A stretch of 64,000 nt of DNA from Pseudoalteromonas sp. DL-6 (GTDB taxonomy: Bacteria > Pseudomonadota > Gammaproteobacteria > Enterobacterales > Alteromonadaceae). Below, piece after piece: positions 17,462 to 27,753 of the stretch (its first letter is position 1; every line of letters begins with the position of its first letter). The notes under the pieces were generated by a model. That model saw nothing but the letters and a program-made list of their open reading frames with translations. It did not search any database and was not told where the DNA came from. The position numbers and the translations under genes were made by a program. Location of the stretch: positions 372,001 through 436,000 of the forward strand of contig NZ_CP019770.1 in the NCBI RefSeq assembly GCF_004328665.1, read 5' to 3'.

Positions 17462-18382
17462 TTACTCGGCCTTAACGGTTGTTTTGAAAGTTGTATTGTT
17501 AATATCAACTAAAGATACTTGGTAGCCTTTATTTTCAAGTAATGTCAGTAAGCTACCTTCTCCGGCTAGGTGACCTGCTCCCACAAGTACGAATTCACTT
17601 TTATCGTTATTAAACATTTGCTCTACTTTAACTAGCCAGTTATTGTTTCTATCAGTCATTAATTGTTTATAAGTTGCAGGATCATTTTTTTGCATCGGTT
17701 CAAGTGCTACTGTGTAGAGCGATTGCATATCACCTTTACGCCAAGCTGAGAGTAATTTTTTAAACATCACACCGTAATTATCAAACCCAGCTAGATTATT
17801 TTTGATAAAGTCATTTTCGCTACCTTCACCCATAGTCTTAAATAACTCTAGCTGAAACGCCATAGTCTCTAAGTATTGTTGTTCTTTATTATCTAATGTC
17901 GCTTTTTTAGTAAAGTAAGCGTCAACGCCTTCACCCATTAAATTTTGTTTTTGCAGCTCCATCGACATTAGCACAATACTAACCATTGCAGGGCGAAAGT
18001 TATCTAATTTAGTTAGGTTTGCACCAAATTCAGCCAGCTTTTTTTCTAATGCGAGCTTTACCTCTGGAGTTAGCTTTTGGCTCAATGTTTCATTATTTTC
18101 ATAAGATAGTGCGCTCAACATTTTCATTTGTGCTTGTGCATCGCTAGGATCAGGTATTCGTGCTTCTAATACAATCGTATCTGCTTGCTTATAGGCGTAG
18201 CTAAACTCCACTGGTAGAGGCATCTCTGACTTAGGTAAAATGTGTACTGTGCCGCCAATAAATAATGAGTCATTTCCTTTACTCACTTGCCACACTGAAC
18301 TTTGTGCTTGTACAGTCGTTGCTAATAAGCAGCTGCTCAATAATACGGTTGCTGAAAATACTTTTTTAGTAAATGTGTTCAT
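17462..18382 (-). CDS. TraB/GumN family protein, exported
   Basis: A 306-residue protein with a signal peptide (residues 1-26, cleavage after VQA) and the TraB/GumN marks: GGTVHILP near residue 43 and VGAGHLAGEGSL near the C-terminus, with conserved His and Glu. The TraB/TIKI clan is thought to be metal-dependent hydrolases or proteases; the bacterial members are uncharacterised. Start ATG has AAGGAAG just upstream. It is the second gene of a minus-strand pair with the 116-residue secreted protein, within the block bounded by the trpS-end repeats. Confidence 0.88.
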   Translation of the reverse strand: MNTFTKKVFSATVLLSSCLLATTVQAQSSVWQVSKGNDSLFIGGTVHILPKSEMPLPVEFSYAYKQADTIVLEARIPDPSDAQAQMKMLSALSYENNETLSQKLTPEVKLALEKKLAEFGANLTKLDNFRPAMVSIVLMSMELQKQNLMGEGVDAYFTKKATLDNKEQQYLETMAFQLELFKTMGEGSENDFIKNNLAGFDNYGVMFKKLLSAWRKGDMQSLYTVALEPMQKNDPATYKQLMTDRNNNWLVKVEQMFNNDKSEFVLVGAGHLAGEGSLLTLLENKGYQVSLVDINNTTFKTTVKAE

Positions 18383-18409
18383 AACACTTCCTTAATGAAA
18401 TTTGATTTA

Positions 18410-18760
18410 TTATTGATTGGTTAAAATAGTGCTTATATAAGTTGTTAGTGACGACGTTATTTTTGAAAGGTTGCTATCAATTTTTGCGTTCATCTTGTTG
18501 ATAGAAGATTCAAAGTCGGTTGCAATTTGGTTCTCTATACTAGTAAATAATGTTTCAGTGTTTACTTCATGCTTGATGAGGAAATCAGTGTTTGTAGCAT
18601 AAATGACTTGATTGCTGCTGATGACCTTTTCACCCACTGCACATTGATCTGAATTGGTTAGTAGCGTGTTGTTTTTACTTTCTGTAGCGATTGCAGAGGC
18701 TGTACTAAATACTGTTGCTAATAAAATTACGGGTAATACTTTTTTAGTTGCGTTATTCAT
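18410..18760 (-). CDS. Small secreted protein of unknown function
   Basis: The 116-residue product has a signal peptide of about 26 residues whose sequence resembles that of the TraB/GumN protein next to it (both begin MN-x2-TKKV). The mature part is polar and helical with one Cys. AAGG lies eight bases before the ATG. It is first in the pair and may encode a partner or substrate of the TraB protein; that is a guess from position. No family recognised. Confidence 0.65.
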   Translation of the reverse strand: MNNATKKVLPVILLATVFSTASAIATESKNNTLLTNSDQCAVGEKVISSNQVIYATNTDFLIKHEVNTETLFTSIENQIATDFESSINKMNAKIDSNLSKITSSLTTYISTILTNQ

Positions 18761-19043
18761 AATGAAACCTTTTTTAAGTTTAAAAGTCAGCTTAATTACT
18801 ATTAAAAAGTAGTGTTTAGTAAGCTGCTTGTTGATGACGTTTTAAAGAATATCGCTAAATTTATCTAGAGTCGCTTATCTACTTATGAGTGATTTATTTA
18901 TAAGGTTTTTATTTTTTTTGTTGTTTTAAATTAGAGGGTTAATCACAAACCTTATCTGTGAATATAAGGTTTTAAATTAACCTAGCTATATTAAAAAGTG
19001 TACCTGTGATAGGGTTGTTGAAAAATAAAAATATGTAAAGACT

Positions 19044-21176
19044 ATGAATTATCAAATCGGACCTTGGCAATTTATTAGTAATCGATGTGTGATTACTTCA
19101 AACAACATGGAAAGGGAATTAGACCCACTTTTAGTAAAGCTATTACTGTATTTTATAGATAAGCCCCAACAAATCGTTTCTCGCCAAGCGCTAGTAGAGA
19201 GTGTGTGGCAGCAAAGCTTTGTAGACGACAATGCGATTAATCGCGCTATTTCGGAGTTAAGAAAACAGTTAGCTCACCCTACTGAAAAAGCACCACTTTT
19301 AAAAACGCATTATCGAAAGGGTTACAGCTTAACGGTAATACCAGCGCAATTAACGCAACTTGTAGAGCCTAATGAATCGCCGAATGATTCTGCGGTTTTT
19401 ACTGCAAAAGATGAAGATATTGCTGCCATAACAGCTCCTCAACCGAACTCAAAAAGCGATTTGAAAAAGCCCTTTATCTATTCTTCATTAGCCATTATAT
19501 GTTTGTGTTTTTTAGTGTGGTTAGGTGTGATATTTGTTAATACACCCTACACCGAGGAGGTTAAACAGGTCACGGTAAATAAGGTGGCGAGTACATGGAA
19601 TTTAGGTAGCGAGGTACACCCCGAGTTATCTTCAGATAGACAATTTTTAGCCTATACCAACGTTGCACCAGAAAATGATGTAATGCACGCATTTGTGAAG
19701 CGTCTTTCAGATCAGCGAGAGGTTGAGATTACATACCCAGGTTTTCAGGTATCAATCTTATCGTGGCAGTTAAATCAACACTCGGTGCTTTTACAGGCTA
19801 CCAACTTAAAGAAACAACAGTGTGAAATGGTACTTGTTGATTTAAGTCAGTTTCCTATTGTTGGTGACACTCAGGTAATTAAAAAGTGCGACCTAAGATA
19901 CACAGGCTATGCGCAGTTAGACCAAAGTGCTGAACATATTTATTACACTGAGTATAAAAATGAACAAGATGGCGCTGGCTTATATCGATTTGACTTAAAT
20001 AGGCAGAAGGAATCAATTATTATTCCTCCGCCAGGCATAATGTATGGCATCAGTATGCCTCGTTTATCTCATTCAGGTAAAAAATTGGCCTATATACTTA
20101 ATCAAAAAGGCCAACCATTCTCTGTATTTACATATAACTTTGCAACTCGAGAGACAAAGCGTTTATATCAAGCAAAAAATAAAACTCTTAGCTTTGCTTT
20201 TGATTGGCTTATAGATGATAAAGGTATAATTGTCTCTGAGGGTTCACAGTTAACCACGGTATTACTTAATGGAGAAAACCTTGTTAAAAAGACAGTACAT
20301 GTCACGCCCGAAATATCACCCTATTATATAGCTGTTCAGTCGGCAAATAGCTTATTTTACTCTGCAAATAAAACGCAAGCGTACTCACTCACCAAAGTAA
20401 CGGGGTTATTCAATGGTAGCCCTAAATATGAAGCACTCTACAAAAGTGAAAAAGATGACTACAGTATTGTTGAAGTAACCTATAAACAAGGCGCTGCACA
20501 TGTTTTTGTATCAGAGCGTTCTGGAAGTAGCCAATTATGGATCTCTCAAAACGGGCTTACAAAGCAACTGAGTTACTTTAGCTACGATGGCCTATCTAAC
20601 TATGTGTTAGGAGGTTTAAAAGTATCATCAAACCAGCAGCGTATATTGTTAAGAAAAAATAAAACCTTCGCATTTTATGATATGAATACTGAAAAGCTCT
20701 ACCCGTTAGAGGAATTTAACGGGCGTAAAATAGTAAGTTATATTTGGTCAGCAAGTAATGAAAGCATTCTTTATATCGAAAAGCTTGGCGAAAAAAATAG
20801 AGTCGCTGAATTTAACTTACTCACCCGAGATACAACTGTTATGGAAGACATTAAAGCAAGTAAGCTTATATCTGATAATAAAGGTAACGGTTATGCTATT
20901 AGCCATAATCAATTAATACGGCTTTCTGACGGGCAAAACTGGGGTTTATCTAAAGAGGCTAGTAAAGCTAATATTTATGCCGTTCGTGATAACTATTTAT
21001 ATTATTCAGATTCTATTTCGCGTGTAGCCAGGCTTAACTTACAAGATAGAACCATACAGGATGTCCACATGGATTTTCGACCGATTACTTTTGAAATAAG
21101 TGCAGATAACGAAATTCTATTTACCGGATCTAAGTATAAAGATATGCAAATAGTACAAATCAGTTGGGACGAATAG
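19044..21176 (+). CDS. CadC/ToxR-like membrane-bound transcription regulator
   Basis: A 710-residue protein with an N-terminal OmpR-type winged helix (residues 3-100; SRQALVESVWQ and NAINRAISELRKQL are typical), a polar linker, one membrane segment at about 148-168 (SLAIICLCFLVWLGVIFV) and a large periplasmic part built of beta-propeller-like repeats (PD40/TolB type, e.g. SHSGKKLAYI). Such one-component regulators sense envelope signals and act directly on DNA. It is divergent from the secreted TraB pair across 283 bases, so it may control that pair. The TATA-rich gap shows no clear operator. Confidence 0.88.
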   Translation: MNYQIGPWQFISNRCVITSNNMERELDPLLVKLLLYFIDKPQQIVSRQALVESVWQQSFVDDNAINRAISELRKQLAHPTEKAPLLKTHYRKGYSLTVIPAQLTQLVEPNESPNDSAVFTAKDEDIAAITAPQPNSKSDLKKPFIYSSLAIICLCFLVWLGVIFVNTPYTEEVKQVTVNKVASTWNLGSEVHPELSSDRQFLAYTNVAPENDVMHAFVKRLSDQREVEITYPGFQVSILSWQLNQHSVLLQATNLKKQQCEMVLVDLSQFPIVGDTQVIKKCDLRYTGYAQLDQSAEHIYYTEYKNEQDGAGLYRFDLNRQKESIIIPPPGIMYGISMPRLSHSGKKLAYILNQKGQPFSVFTYNFATRETKRLYQAKNKTLSFAFDWLIDDKGIIVSEGSQLTTVLLNGENLVKKTVHVTPEISPYYIAVQSANSLFYSANKTQAYSLTKVTGLFNGSPKYEALYKSEKDDYSIVEVTYKQGAAHVFVSERSGSSQLWISQNGLTKQLSYFSYDGLSNYVLGGLKVSSNQQRILLRKNKTFAFYDMNTEKLYPLEEFNGRKIVSYIWSASNESILYIEKLGEKNRVAEFNLLTRDTTVMEDIKASKLISDNKGNGYAISHNQLIRLSDGQNWGLSKEASKANIYAVRDNYLYYSDSISRVARLNLQDRTIQDVHMDFRPITFEISADNEILFTGSKYKDMQIVQISWDE

Positions 21177-21190
21177 CATTATTTATTATA

Positions 21191-21314
21191 CCGAGAAAGC
21201 CACTACCTGTGCTGAGAAAACATTAAAAGCAGTTTATGATGCGGTTGGATTTATTCCACGCCATAAGCCTGTTTTTTATATCTGCAAAAATACCGCTAAT
21301 TTAACGGCATTTTA
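21191..21314 (+). repeat. Direct repeat, copy 2: remnant of trpS 3' end
   Basis: Fragment of the last 25 trpS codons plus stop region. One C is missing in the CGCC(C)ATAAG stretch, so the copy would not keep the trpS frame; it has no start and is a scar. Its terminator half (ACCGCTAATTTAACGG) can still fold and lies between the convergent CadC-like gene and the 337-residue membrane protein gene. Confidence 0.9.
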
Positions 21315-21316
21315 TT

Positions 21317-22330
21317 TTAATGTTTTATAGCAGAAATACCGGCAGATTCACACGCTCTAACTATGAATTGATAGCCATAAGGCATACTTTGATCAGGCGT
21401 TATTTCAACAATTTCATAATCATTGAGTTCTATCACTTTACTACTTACTGCTTTCTTACATCTAGAGTGGGTATTAGCTTCAAAGTTGAAGGCAAACTCT
21501 GCGATTAGCCATTTGCTCAATTCAAAATAACTCTTAGCTTTAATTGATGATACTGGTGTAGAGTCACTCTCTTTTTTGTCTAATTGAGCGTTGAATTTGG
21601 CATTGGGCCCTGAATTTGTTTTAGGTGCCAGCTTTTGATTTTTAGTCGATGCCGTTTCAATAGAGCTGTTAGAGCCAAGGTTTTGTAACTTCTCTATAAG
21701 TGCGTCAGTACTGATACCTTCAGCTAAAGCAGCTAAATTAATAAATACAAAAATCGTTAAAAAAAATCTTACTACAGCGGTTAACAGTGGGGAATAGCTT
21801 TGACTGATGAACTTAACTTGCTTTGAGCCAAATGGCTTTATTAATAGCAATGCAATGATATACAAGGGTAAAACTAACTGTAATAGAAGTAAAGTTATTA
21901 CTGTAATCAATAGCGCCGAAGGAGGTAAGTAAAGCAAAGTAGCGAAGTTGTGAGTGTAGTTAAAATCTGCTGAAGAAACTAATGCCACTTCATTTACGAT
22001 ACTACTCGCGCTAGCCAACACGAAGTTAGCAATCGTCGCATAAAAAAGAAGAATTAAAGCTTTACCAGCCAAAGAGTGCCAAAGTTTAATAAACTTTGGC
22101 CAAAATTCAATGACCAAGGCGCTCATTGTTAAAAGCGCACACAAAGATCCAGATTGAAAAAAAATTAAAGCTATAAGTGCAGTTAAATAAAGCTTTTGTG
22201 CGGTACTAAGCTTAAACCATATCGGCTTTATGTGGTTATTTATAGACATCTTATGCGTCTTTATACATTTTAAGAGCTTATGGAGCCTCTTTTTAGCACG
22301 CCATTTTGCAATTTTTAAATACCTTAACAC
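21317..22330 (-). CDS. Unknown inner-membrane protein
   Basis: A 337-residue protein. The GTG at 22330 is kept as start because AAGGA lies about seven bases upstream; an ATG 27 codons later has no good ribosome site. Hydrophobic segments are seen at about residues 47-73, 84-113, 133-163 and 180-200, then a polar Ser/Lys/Asn-rich tail with a Cys pair. No family is recognised. It sits between uvrA (26 bases upstream on the same strand) and the trpS-end remnant. Confidence 0.7.
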   Translation of the reverse strand: MLRYLKIAKWRAKKRLHKLLKCIKTHKMSINNHIKPIWFKLSTAQKLYLTALIALIFFQSGSLCALLTMSALVIEFWPKFIKLWHSLAGKALILLFYATIANFVLASASSIVNEVALVSSADFNYTHNFATLLYLPPSALLITVITLLLLQLVLPLYIIALLLIKPFGSKQVKFISQSYSPLLTAVVRFFLTIFVFINLAALAEGISTDALIEKLQNLGSNSSIETASTKNQKLAPKTNSGPNAKFNAQLDKKESDSTPVSSIKAKSYFELSKWLIAEFAFNFEANTHSRCKKAVSSKVIELNDYEIVEITPDQSMPYGYQFIVRACESAGISAIKH

Positions 22331-22355
22331 GGGCTTTCCTTAACGTGTATTACCG

Positions 22356-25181
22356 CTATTTATTTAATAGCGGTTTTAAGTAGTGCCCAGTATGTGAGCG
22401 CTGACATTCAGCCACTTCTTCTGGTGTACCTGCAATCAGTATTTCACCGCCGCCAGCACCTCCTTCAGGGCCTAAATCAACGATCCAGTCGGCTGTTTTG
22501 ATTACATCTAAGTTGTGCTCAATTACTACAATGGTATTGCCATGGTCGCGTAGGCGATGCAGTACTACTAATAACTGTTCAATATCAGCAAAATGGAGCC
22601 CCGTGGTTGGCTCATCAAGAATGTACAAGGTTTTTCCAGTATCACGCTTAGAAAGCTCACGTGCTAACTTAATTCGCTGTGCTTCACCACCCGAAAGTGT
22701 TGTAGCGGCTTGGCCTAAACGGATATAAGAAAGTCCAACATCCATTAGGGTTTTAAGTTTACGTGCAATAGCCGGTATTTTATCAAAGTAGTCATGGGCA
22801 TCTTCAACGGTCATATCGAGCACTTGGTTGATGTTTTTACCTTTATATTGTACTTCTAAGGTTTCGCGATTATAACGTTTACCCTTACACACATCACACG
22901 GTACATAAACGTCTGGTAAGAAGTGCATTTCTACTTTGATAACGCCATCGCCTTGACACGCCTCACAACGGCCACCTTTAACATTAAAGCTAAAGCGACC
23001 TACTTTGTAACCACGTGAACGGGCTTCTTGAGTACCTGCAAACAGCTCACGAATACCGGTGAAAATACCAGTATAAGTAGCTGGGTTTGAACGTGGTGTA
23101 CGGCCAATAGGGCTTTGGTCAATATCAATTACTTTATCAAAGTGCTCAAGTCCTGCAATTGACCCATAAGGAGCTGCTTCAGCAGTAGTTGCACCATTGA
23201 GTTCAGTGTGGGCAAGTTTAAATAAGGTATCGTTAATGAGCGTTGATTTACCCGAACCAGATACGCCGGTAATACAGGTCATTAAGCCAAAAGGTATTTT
23301 TAAATCAACATTTTTTAAGTTATTACCCGTTGCTCCAAACAGCTCTAACCATTTATCGTTAGTAGCATGGCGTTCTTTAGGTACTTCTATTTTACGCACG
23401 CCCGATAAAAACTGGCCGGTAACCGAGTCTTTGCTCGCTAAAATATCATCGCGCGTACCTTGAGCAATAACATGGCCGCCATGTACGCCAGCACCTGGGC
23501 CAATATCAATAATATGGTCAGCCGCACGAATAGCATCTTCATCGTGTTCTACAACAATAACGGTATTACCTAAATCGCGTAAATGAACTAAGGTTTTCAA
23601 TAAACGGTCGTTATCACGTTGGTGCAAACCAATAGAAGGTTCATCCAGTACATACATAACACCCACTAACCCAGCACCAATTTGACTCGCTAAGCGAATA
23701 CGCTGTGCCTCACCGCCTGAAAGTGTGTCGGCGCTGCGCTCAAGTGATAAGTAATTTAGGCCTACATTTATTAAGAACGATAACCGGTCGCGAATTTCTT
23801 TTAGAATTTTTTCGGCGATTTGGCCTTTTTGCCCAGTTAAATGCAAACCTTCAAAAAAGCTCATCGCCTCACCAATACTCATATGCGTAATGGTTGGCAA
23901 GTTAGTTTGACCAATAAATACATTGCGTGCTTCTTGGCGCAAACGTGAGCCTTTACAACTAGGGCAGGCTTGGCTGGTTTGATATTTGGCTAGTTCTTCA
24001 CGCACTGAGTTTGACTCAGTTTCACGGTAGCGGCGGTTCATATTGTTTAACACGCCTTCAAATACATGATTACGTGTAATTAAATCACCGCGGTCATTAC
24101 GGTAATTAAATGCAATTTTAGTATCGCCAGAGCCATCTAAAATAATTTTTTTATGTTCTTTTGCAAGCTCTTGATAAGGAACATCTAAATCAAACTCGTA
24201 ATGTTGTGCAACCGCTTGCAACATTTGATAATAGTAAAAACTGCGTTTATCCCAGCCTTTAATTGCGCCGCCGGCTAAGCTTATTTCAGGGTTATGAACC
24301 ACGCGATTCGGGTCAAAGTATTGTCTTACGCCTAAACCATCACAGCTTTGACAAGCTCCTGCAGGGTTATTGAACGAAAATAAACGCGGTTCAAGTTCGG
24401 TCATCGCATAGCCACAGGTTGGGCAGGCAAAATTAGCTGAAAACAGCATTTCGTCTTTATTGCTGTCATCCATAAAAGCGATGTTAGCAACGCCGCCTGA
24501 CATTTCGAGTGCCGTTTCAAAAGACTCTGCAAGGCGTTGCTGTTGACCCTCTTTTACCTTAAAGCGATCAACCACGACTTCAATGGTATGCTTTTTATGT
24601 AAATCTAGCGGTGGTGGATCGGATAAGTCGCATACTTCACCATCTATACGAGCACGAATGTAACCTTGACTGGCAAGTTGTTCTAATAGTTTTACATGCT
24701 CACCTTTACGGTCTTTAACAACAGGGGCAAGTAGCATTAACTTAGTGCCTTCAGGCAGCGCTAATGCGGTATCGACCATTTGACTAATTGTTTGCGCTGC
24801 TAAAGGAAGATCATGAGTTGGACAGCGAGGTTCGCCAACCCGTGCAAACATTAAACGCAGGTAATCGTAGATTTCAGTAATGGTTCCCACGGTTGAACGG
24901 GGATTATGCGAGGTTGATTTTTGTTCAATGGAAATAGCAGGGGAAAGGCCTTCAATATGATCTACGTCAGGTTTTTCCATTAATGACAAAAACTGCCTTG
25001 CATAAGCAGAGAGTGATTCAACATACCGGCGTTGCCCTTCTGCATATAGCGTATCAAATGCAAGTGATGACTTTCCTGAACCAGATAAGCCAGTGATAAC
25101 AATTAGTTTATCACGTGGGATGGTTAGGCTGATGTCTTTTAAATTGTGCGTGCGGGCGCCTCGGACTTCAATGTTTTCCAT
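22356..25181 (-). CDS. uvrA: Excinuclease ABC subunit A
   Basis: Damage-recognition ATPase of nucleotide excision repair, 941 residues, the standard length. Two ABC modules are visible: Walker [10 protein letters not shown] near residue 31 and GVSGSGKST near 640, two signature sequences LSGGEAQRI, and the zinc-binding Cys sets ([15 protein letters not shown] with CDVCKG). The gene is divergent from the MFS gene and close to ssb, the common gammaproteobacterial arrangement. I saw no clear LexA box in the upstream gap. Confidence 0.99.
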   Translation of the reverse strand: MENIEVRGARTHNLKDISLTIPRDKLIVITGLSGSGKSSLAFDTLYAEGQRRYVESLSAYARQFLSLMEKPDVDHIEGLSPAISIEQKSTSHNPRSTVGTITEIYDYLRLMFARVGEPRCPTHDLPLAAQTISQMVDTALALPEGTKLMLLAPVVKDRKGEHVKLLEQLASQGYIRARIDGEVCDLSDPPPLDLHKKHTIEVVVDRFKVKEGQQQRLAESFETALEMSGGVANIAFMDDSNKDEMLFSANFACPTCGYAMTELEPRLFSFNNPAGACQSCDGLGVRQYFDPNRVVHNPEISLAGGAIKGWDKRSFYYYQMLQAVAQHYEFDLDVPYQELAKEHKKIILDGSGDTKIAFNYRNDRGDLITRNHVFEGVLNNMNRRYRETESNSVREELAKYQTSQACPSCKGSRLRQEARNVFIGQTNLPTITHMSIGEAMSFFEGLHLTGQKGQIAEKILKEIRDRLSFLINVGLNYLSLERSADTLSGGEAQRIRLASQIGAGLVGVMYVLDEPSIGLHQRDNDRLLKTLVHLRDLGNTVIVVEHDEDAIRAADHIIDIGPGAGVHGGHVIAQGTRDDILASKDSVTGQFLSGVRKIEVPKERHATNDKWLELFGATGNNLKNVDLKIPFGLMTCITGVSGSGKSTLINDTLFKLAHTELNGATTAEAAPYGSIAGLEHFDKVIDIDQSPIGRTPRSNPATYTGIFTGIRELFAGTQEARSRGYKVGRFSFNVKGGRCEACQGDGVIKVEMHFLPDVYVPCDVCKGKRYNRETLEVQYKGKNINQVLDMTVEDAHDYFDKIPAIARKLKTLMDVGLSYIRLGQAATTLSGGEAQRIKLARELSKRDTGKTLYILDEPTTGLHFADIEQLLVVLHRLRDHGNTIVVIEHNLDVIKTADWIVDLGPEGGAGGGEILIAGTPEEVAECQRSHTGHYLKPLLNK

Positions 25182-25344
25182 GCTATCTCGTTTATTGCCA
25201 AAATTATTTGTTCAGTATCGCATAATACGCTGCAATATTAATCCTTGATCATTGAAAAAATCCTTAGTTATAGACGATTAATTATTGCCAAGCTTGTGAT
25301 AGAATCCTTGCCTAATTTTTTCACACAGTAAGATCACGCAAATA

Positions 25345-26712
25345 ATGACCGCATCTTCACTTAATTCACGAGAGAAACGCGCCGCCGTATCGTTAGCGAG
25401 TGTGTTTGCATTTAGAATGCTCGGCTTGTTTATGCTGATGCCTGTTTTAGCTATTTATGGTCAATCGCTTGAAGGCTTTTCACCTTTATGGATAGGTTTT
25501 GCAATTGGTGCGTATGGTTTAACGCAGGCCGTATTACAAATACCTATGGGACGGCTGTCCGATAAAATTGGCCGTAAAAAAGTGATTGTAGGTGGTTTGC
25601 TTGTATTTGCCTTGGGTTCAGTAGTTGCGGCTTTGGCCGAGTCCATACAAATGGTAACGGTAGGGCGTGCCTTGCAAGGTATGGGCGCTATCGCCAGCGC
25701 ATTATTAGCGTTTGCATCAGATTTAAGTCGTGACGAACAACGACCAAAAGTCATGGCGGTGATTGGCATGAGCATAGGTATGAGCTTTGCCTTCGCTATG
25801 TTGCTTGGCCCAATAGTGGCAGCTTCATGGGGTATAGCAGGGGTGTTTTGGTTAACTGCTATACTGGCTGTATTAGGAATTTTTATTGTTACTATGCTAG
25901 TACCCAGTGCAATAAATAAAGCGCCTAAAGGCGATACACTCGCCAGCTTTAGCGATATTAAAAAGCTAATTAAACACCCGCAGCTTGCGCGTCTAAATGC
26001 AGGCGTATTATTGCTGCATTTAACATTGACGACTATTTTTGTAGTATTACCGAGCCAATTAATTAAAGATGGACTCGTGGCTGAAAACCATTGGCAGCTT
26101 TATATCCCGGTTTTGTTTTTAGCATTTTTCTTAATGGTGCCAGTAATGATAGTGGCAATAAAAAAAGAGAAAGAAAAACAAGCCTTTATTGGTTCAGTGA
26201 TGGTTTTAATAGTCAGTATGTTAAGTATGTCTATGTGGGCTAATAGCGTTGTTGGCATTGCAGTTTGCATGCTGTTATATTTTGTTGCTTTTAACTTTTT
26301 AGAAGCCACTATGCCGGCTCTTGTGTCGCGTATTGCGCCTGCAAGCCAAAAAGGCTCCGCTATGGGCGGATATTCATCTAGCCAGTTCTTAGGCGCTTTT
26401 TTAGGCGGTATGTTGGGCGGGTATGTAGCACAAACCACCAGTACGCAAGCTGTGTTTGCGGCGGCGGCACTTGTTGGGGTAATATGGCTTATTATTGCGT
26501 GGAAAATGCAAGTCCCACCGAAAAGCAAAGTTATTAGTTTAATGACCCAATTAGATTCTGAAGAGCAGGCACAAACATTAGCTTCTCAGTTAGTTGCTTT
26601 ACCCGGCGTAATAGAAGCAACCGTAGTTCGCGATGAAAGTCGAAGCTACTTAAAGATTAATGATAAAGAATTTGACCTAGACCAAGCCCGAAGAGTGGCT
26701 GGTTTAATCTAA
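25345..26712 (+). CDS. MFS transporter of the YajR type
   Basis: A 455-residue major facilitator with twelve membrane segments. Between helices 2 and 3 is [11 protein letters not shown], the family's motif A. After the last helix comes a 60-residue soluble domain (from about residue 395; [23 protein letters not shown]), the ferredoxin-like YAM domain known from Escherichia coli YajR. The substrate is unknown. It stands between uvrA and ssb; it ends 20 bases before the ssb start. Confidence 0.9.
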   Translation: MTASSLNSREKRAAVSLASVFAFRMLGLFMLMPVLAIYGQSLEGFSPLWIGFAIGAYGLTQAVLQIPMGRLSDKIGRKKVIVGGLLVFALGSVVAALAESIQMVTVGRALQGMGAIASALLAFASDLSRDEQRPKVMAVIGMSIGMSFAFAMLLGPIVAASWGIAGVFWLTAILAVLGIFIVTMLVPSAINKAPKGDTLASFSDIKKLIKHPQLARLNAGVLLLHLTLTTIFVVLPSQLIKDGLVAENHWQLYIPVLFLAFFLMVPVMIVAIKKEKEKQAFIGSVMVLIVSMLSMSMWANSVVGIAVCMLLYFVAFNFLEATMPALVSRIAPASQKGSAMGGYSSSQFLGAFLGGMLGGYVAQTTSTQAVFAAAALVGVIWLIIAWKMQVPPKSKVISLMTQLDSEEQAQTLASQLVALPGVIEATVVRDESRSYLKINDKEFDLDQARRVAGLI

Positions 26713-26732
26713 CGTTTATAGGAGATGGTTCC

Positions 26733-27434
26733 ATGGCACGCGGTGTGAACAAAGTAATTTTGGTTGGTAATTTAGGGCAAGATCCTGAAGTTCGTTACAT
26801 GCCTAATGGTAATGGCGTAGCAAATATTACCTTAGCGACTTCAGACAGCTATAAAGATAAAAACACTGGCCAAATGGTTGATAAAACTGAGTGGCACCGT
26901 GTAGTGTTTTTTGGCAAATTAGCTGAAATTGTAGGTGAATACTGCCGCAAGGGTTCACAAATTTACGTAGAAGGTAAACTTCAAACTCGTAAATGGACTG
27001 ACCAACAAGGCCAAGAGAAATACACCACAGAAATTGTTGTTGATGGCTTTACTGGTCAAATGCAAATGTTAGGTGCACGTGGTGGCGACCAACAAAGTGG
27101 TGGCTATCAAGGTAACCAAGGTGGTCAACAAAGTGGCGGCTATCAAGGTAACCAAGGCGGACAGCAAAGCGGTGGCTATGGTCAAAATAACCAAGGCCAA
27201 AATAGTCAGCAAGGCAGTTATGCTCCACAGCAACAATCTGCACCTGCTCAGCAGCCGGCTCCACAACAAAATAACCAGTATCAACCACAGCAGCAAGGTG
27301 GTTTTGCACCTCAGCAAAGCAATGCACCGCAACAGCAAGGTGGGTTTGCACCTAAGCCACAAAATGCACCGCAAGGTGGCGCATCAAACCCTATGGAACC
27401 AACGATCGACTTTGATGACGATATTCCCTTCTAG
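26733..27434 (+). CDS. ssb: Single-stranded DNA-binding protein
   Basis: The first 110 residues form the OB fold ([35 protein letters not shown]). A long Gln/Gly/Asn/Pro-rich linker follows, then the acidic tip DFDDDIPF that binds partner proteins. At 233 residues it is longer than the 178 of Escherichia coli; the extra length is in the linker, where a 36-base unit repeats. A ribosome site GGAGATGG precedes the ATG. Confidence 0.98.
   Translation: MARGVNKVILVGNLGQDPEVRYMPNGNGVANITLATSDSYKDKNTGQMVDKTEWHRVVFFGKLAEIVGEYCRKGSQIYVEGKLQTRKWTDQQGQEKYTTEIVVDGFTGQMQMLGARGGDQQSGGYQGNQGGQQSGGYQGNQGGQQSGGYGQNNQGQNSQQGSYAPQQQSAPAQQPAPQQNNQYQPQQQGGFAPQQSNAPQQQGGFAPKPQNAPQGGASNPMEPTIDFDDDIPF
27090..27181 (+). 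repeat. ssb: Tandem 36-base repeat in the ssb linker
   Basis: Two full units (27090-27125 and 27126-27161) and a partial third (to 27181) encode [12 protein letters not shown]. The copies differ by a few third-position changes, so they are not a very recent slip. Number of units probably varies between strains. Confidence 0.85.
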
Positions 27435-27467
27435 CTAGAATTTTTTAGTTCAAATATATTAAGAAAG

Positions 27468-27492
27468 AGCCCTGATTTATCAGGGCTTTTTT
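27468..27492 (+). terminator. Terminator after ssb
   Basis: AGCCCTGA / TCAGGGCT with a TTTA loop, followed by a T run. Confidence 0.9.
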
Positions 27493-27753
27493 ATTGATAA
27501 TAAGTACTTTCTCTCTGGCTTATCGTATTTGAATAAATAATCCTTATTAAAAAACTATAAATAGCTTTAAGGTTTTCAAAGCAGAGCAACACTCCTATTT
27601 GTGCGCACAAAGATGAAGCCATTACTAATGCTGTTGACTACTAAATATAATGTTTATAAACATTAAAAGCAGCCGCTAAACTTTTATTATTGGCTTGTAC
27701 AATTGCAAATAGTAGACAACACTTTAATAACTTATTTAATGAGCGGGTAGGTT
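27493..27753. other. Noncoding gap before the CsrD-like gene
   Basis: The gap after the ssb terminator has two perfect palindromes, TGTGCGCACA at 27600-27609 and ATGTTTATAAACAT at 27650-27663, that could be operator sites. I see no convincing promoter pair and no small gene. Confidence 0.4.

Larger units (their letters stand above)
17390..21262. mobile_element. Inserted 3.9 kb block bounded by trpS 3' duplication
   Basis: The three genes between the two trpS-end copies (TraB/GumN, small secreted protein, CadC-like regulator) are not usual neighbours of trpS and uvrA. A gene 3' end duplicated on the far side is the trace left by elements that insert at gene ends and rebuild the gene. No recombinase remains, so a recombination between gene-end copies is an equally possible origin. 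Confidence 0.45.

Noticed and set aside
21191..21262. Second tryptophanyl-tRNA synthetase gene
   Set aside because: Only the last 25 codons are present, with a one-base deletion and no start.
25182..25344. LexA-controlled promoter for uvrA
   Set aside because: No CTG-N10-CAG box found in the gap by eye.
26100..26528. 142-residue frame antisense to the MFS gene
   Set aside because: Shadow of a hydrophobic coding frame; product has no family features or ribosome site.
27049..27438. Three long frames opposite and alongside the ssb linker
   Set aside because: They arise from the Gln/Gly-rich repeat of ssb; no start signals, low-complexity products.
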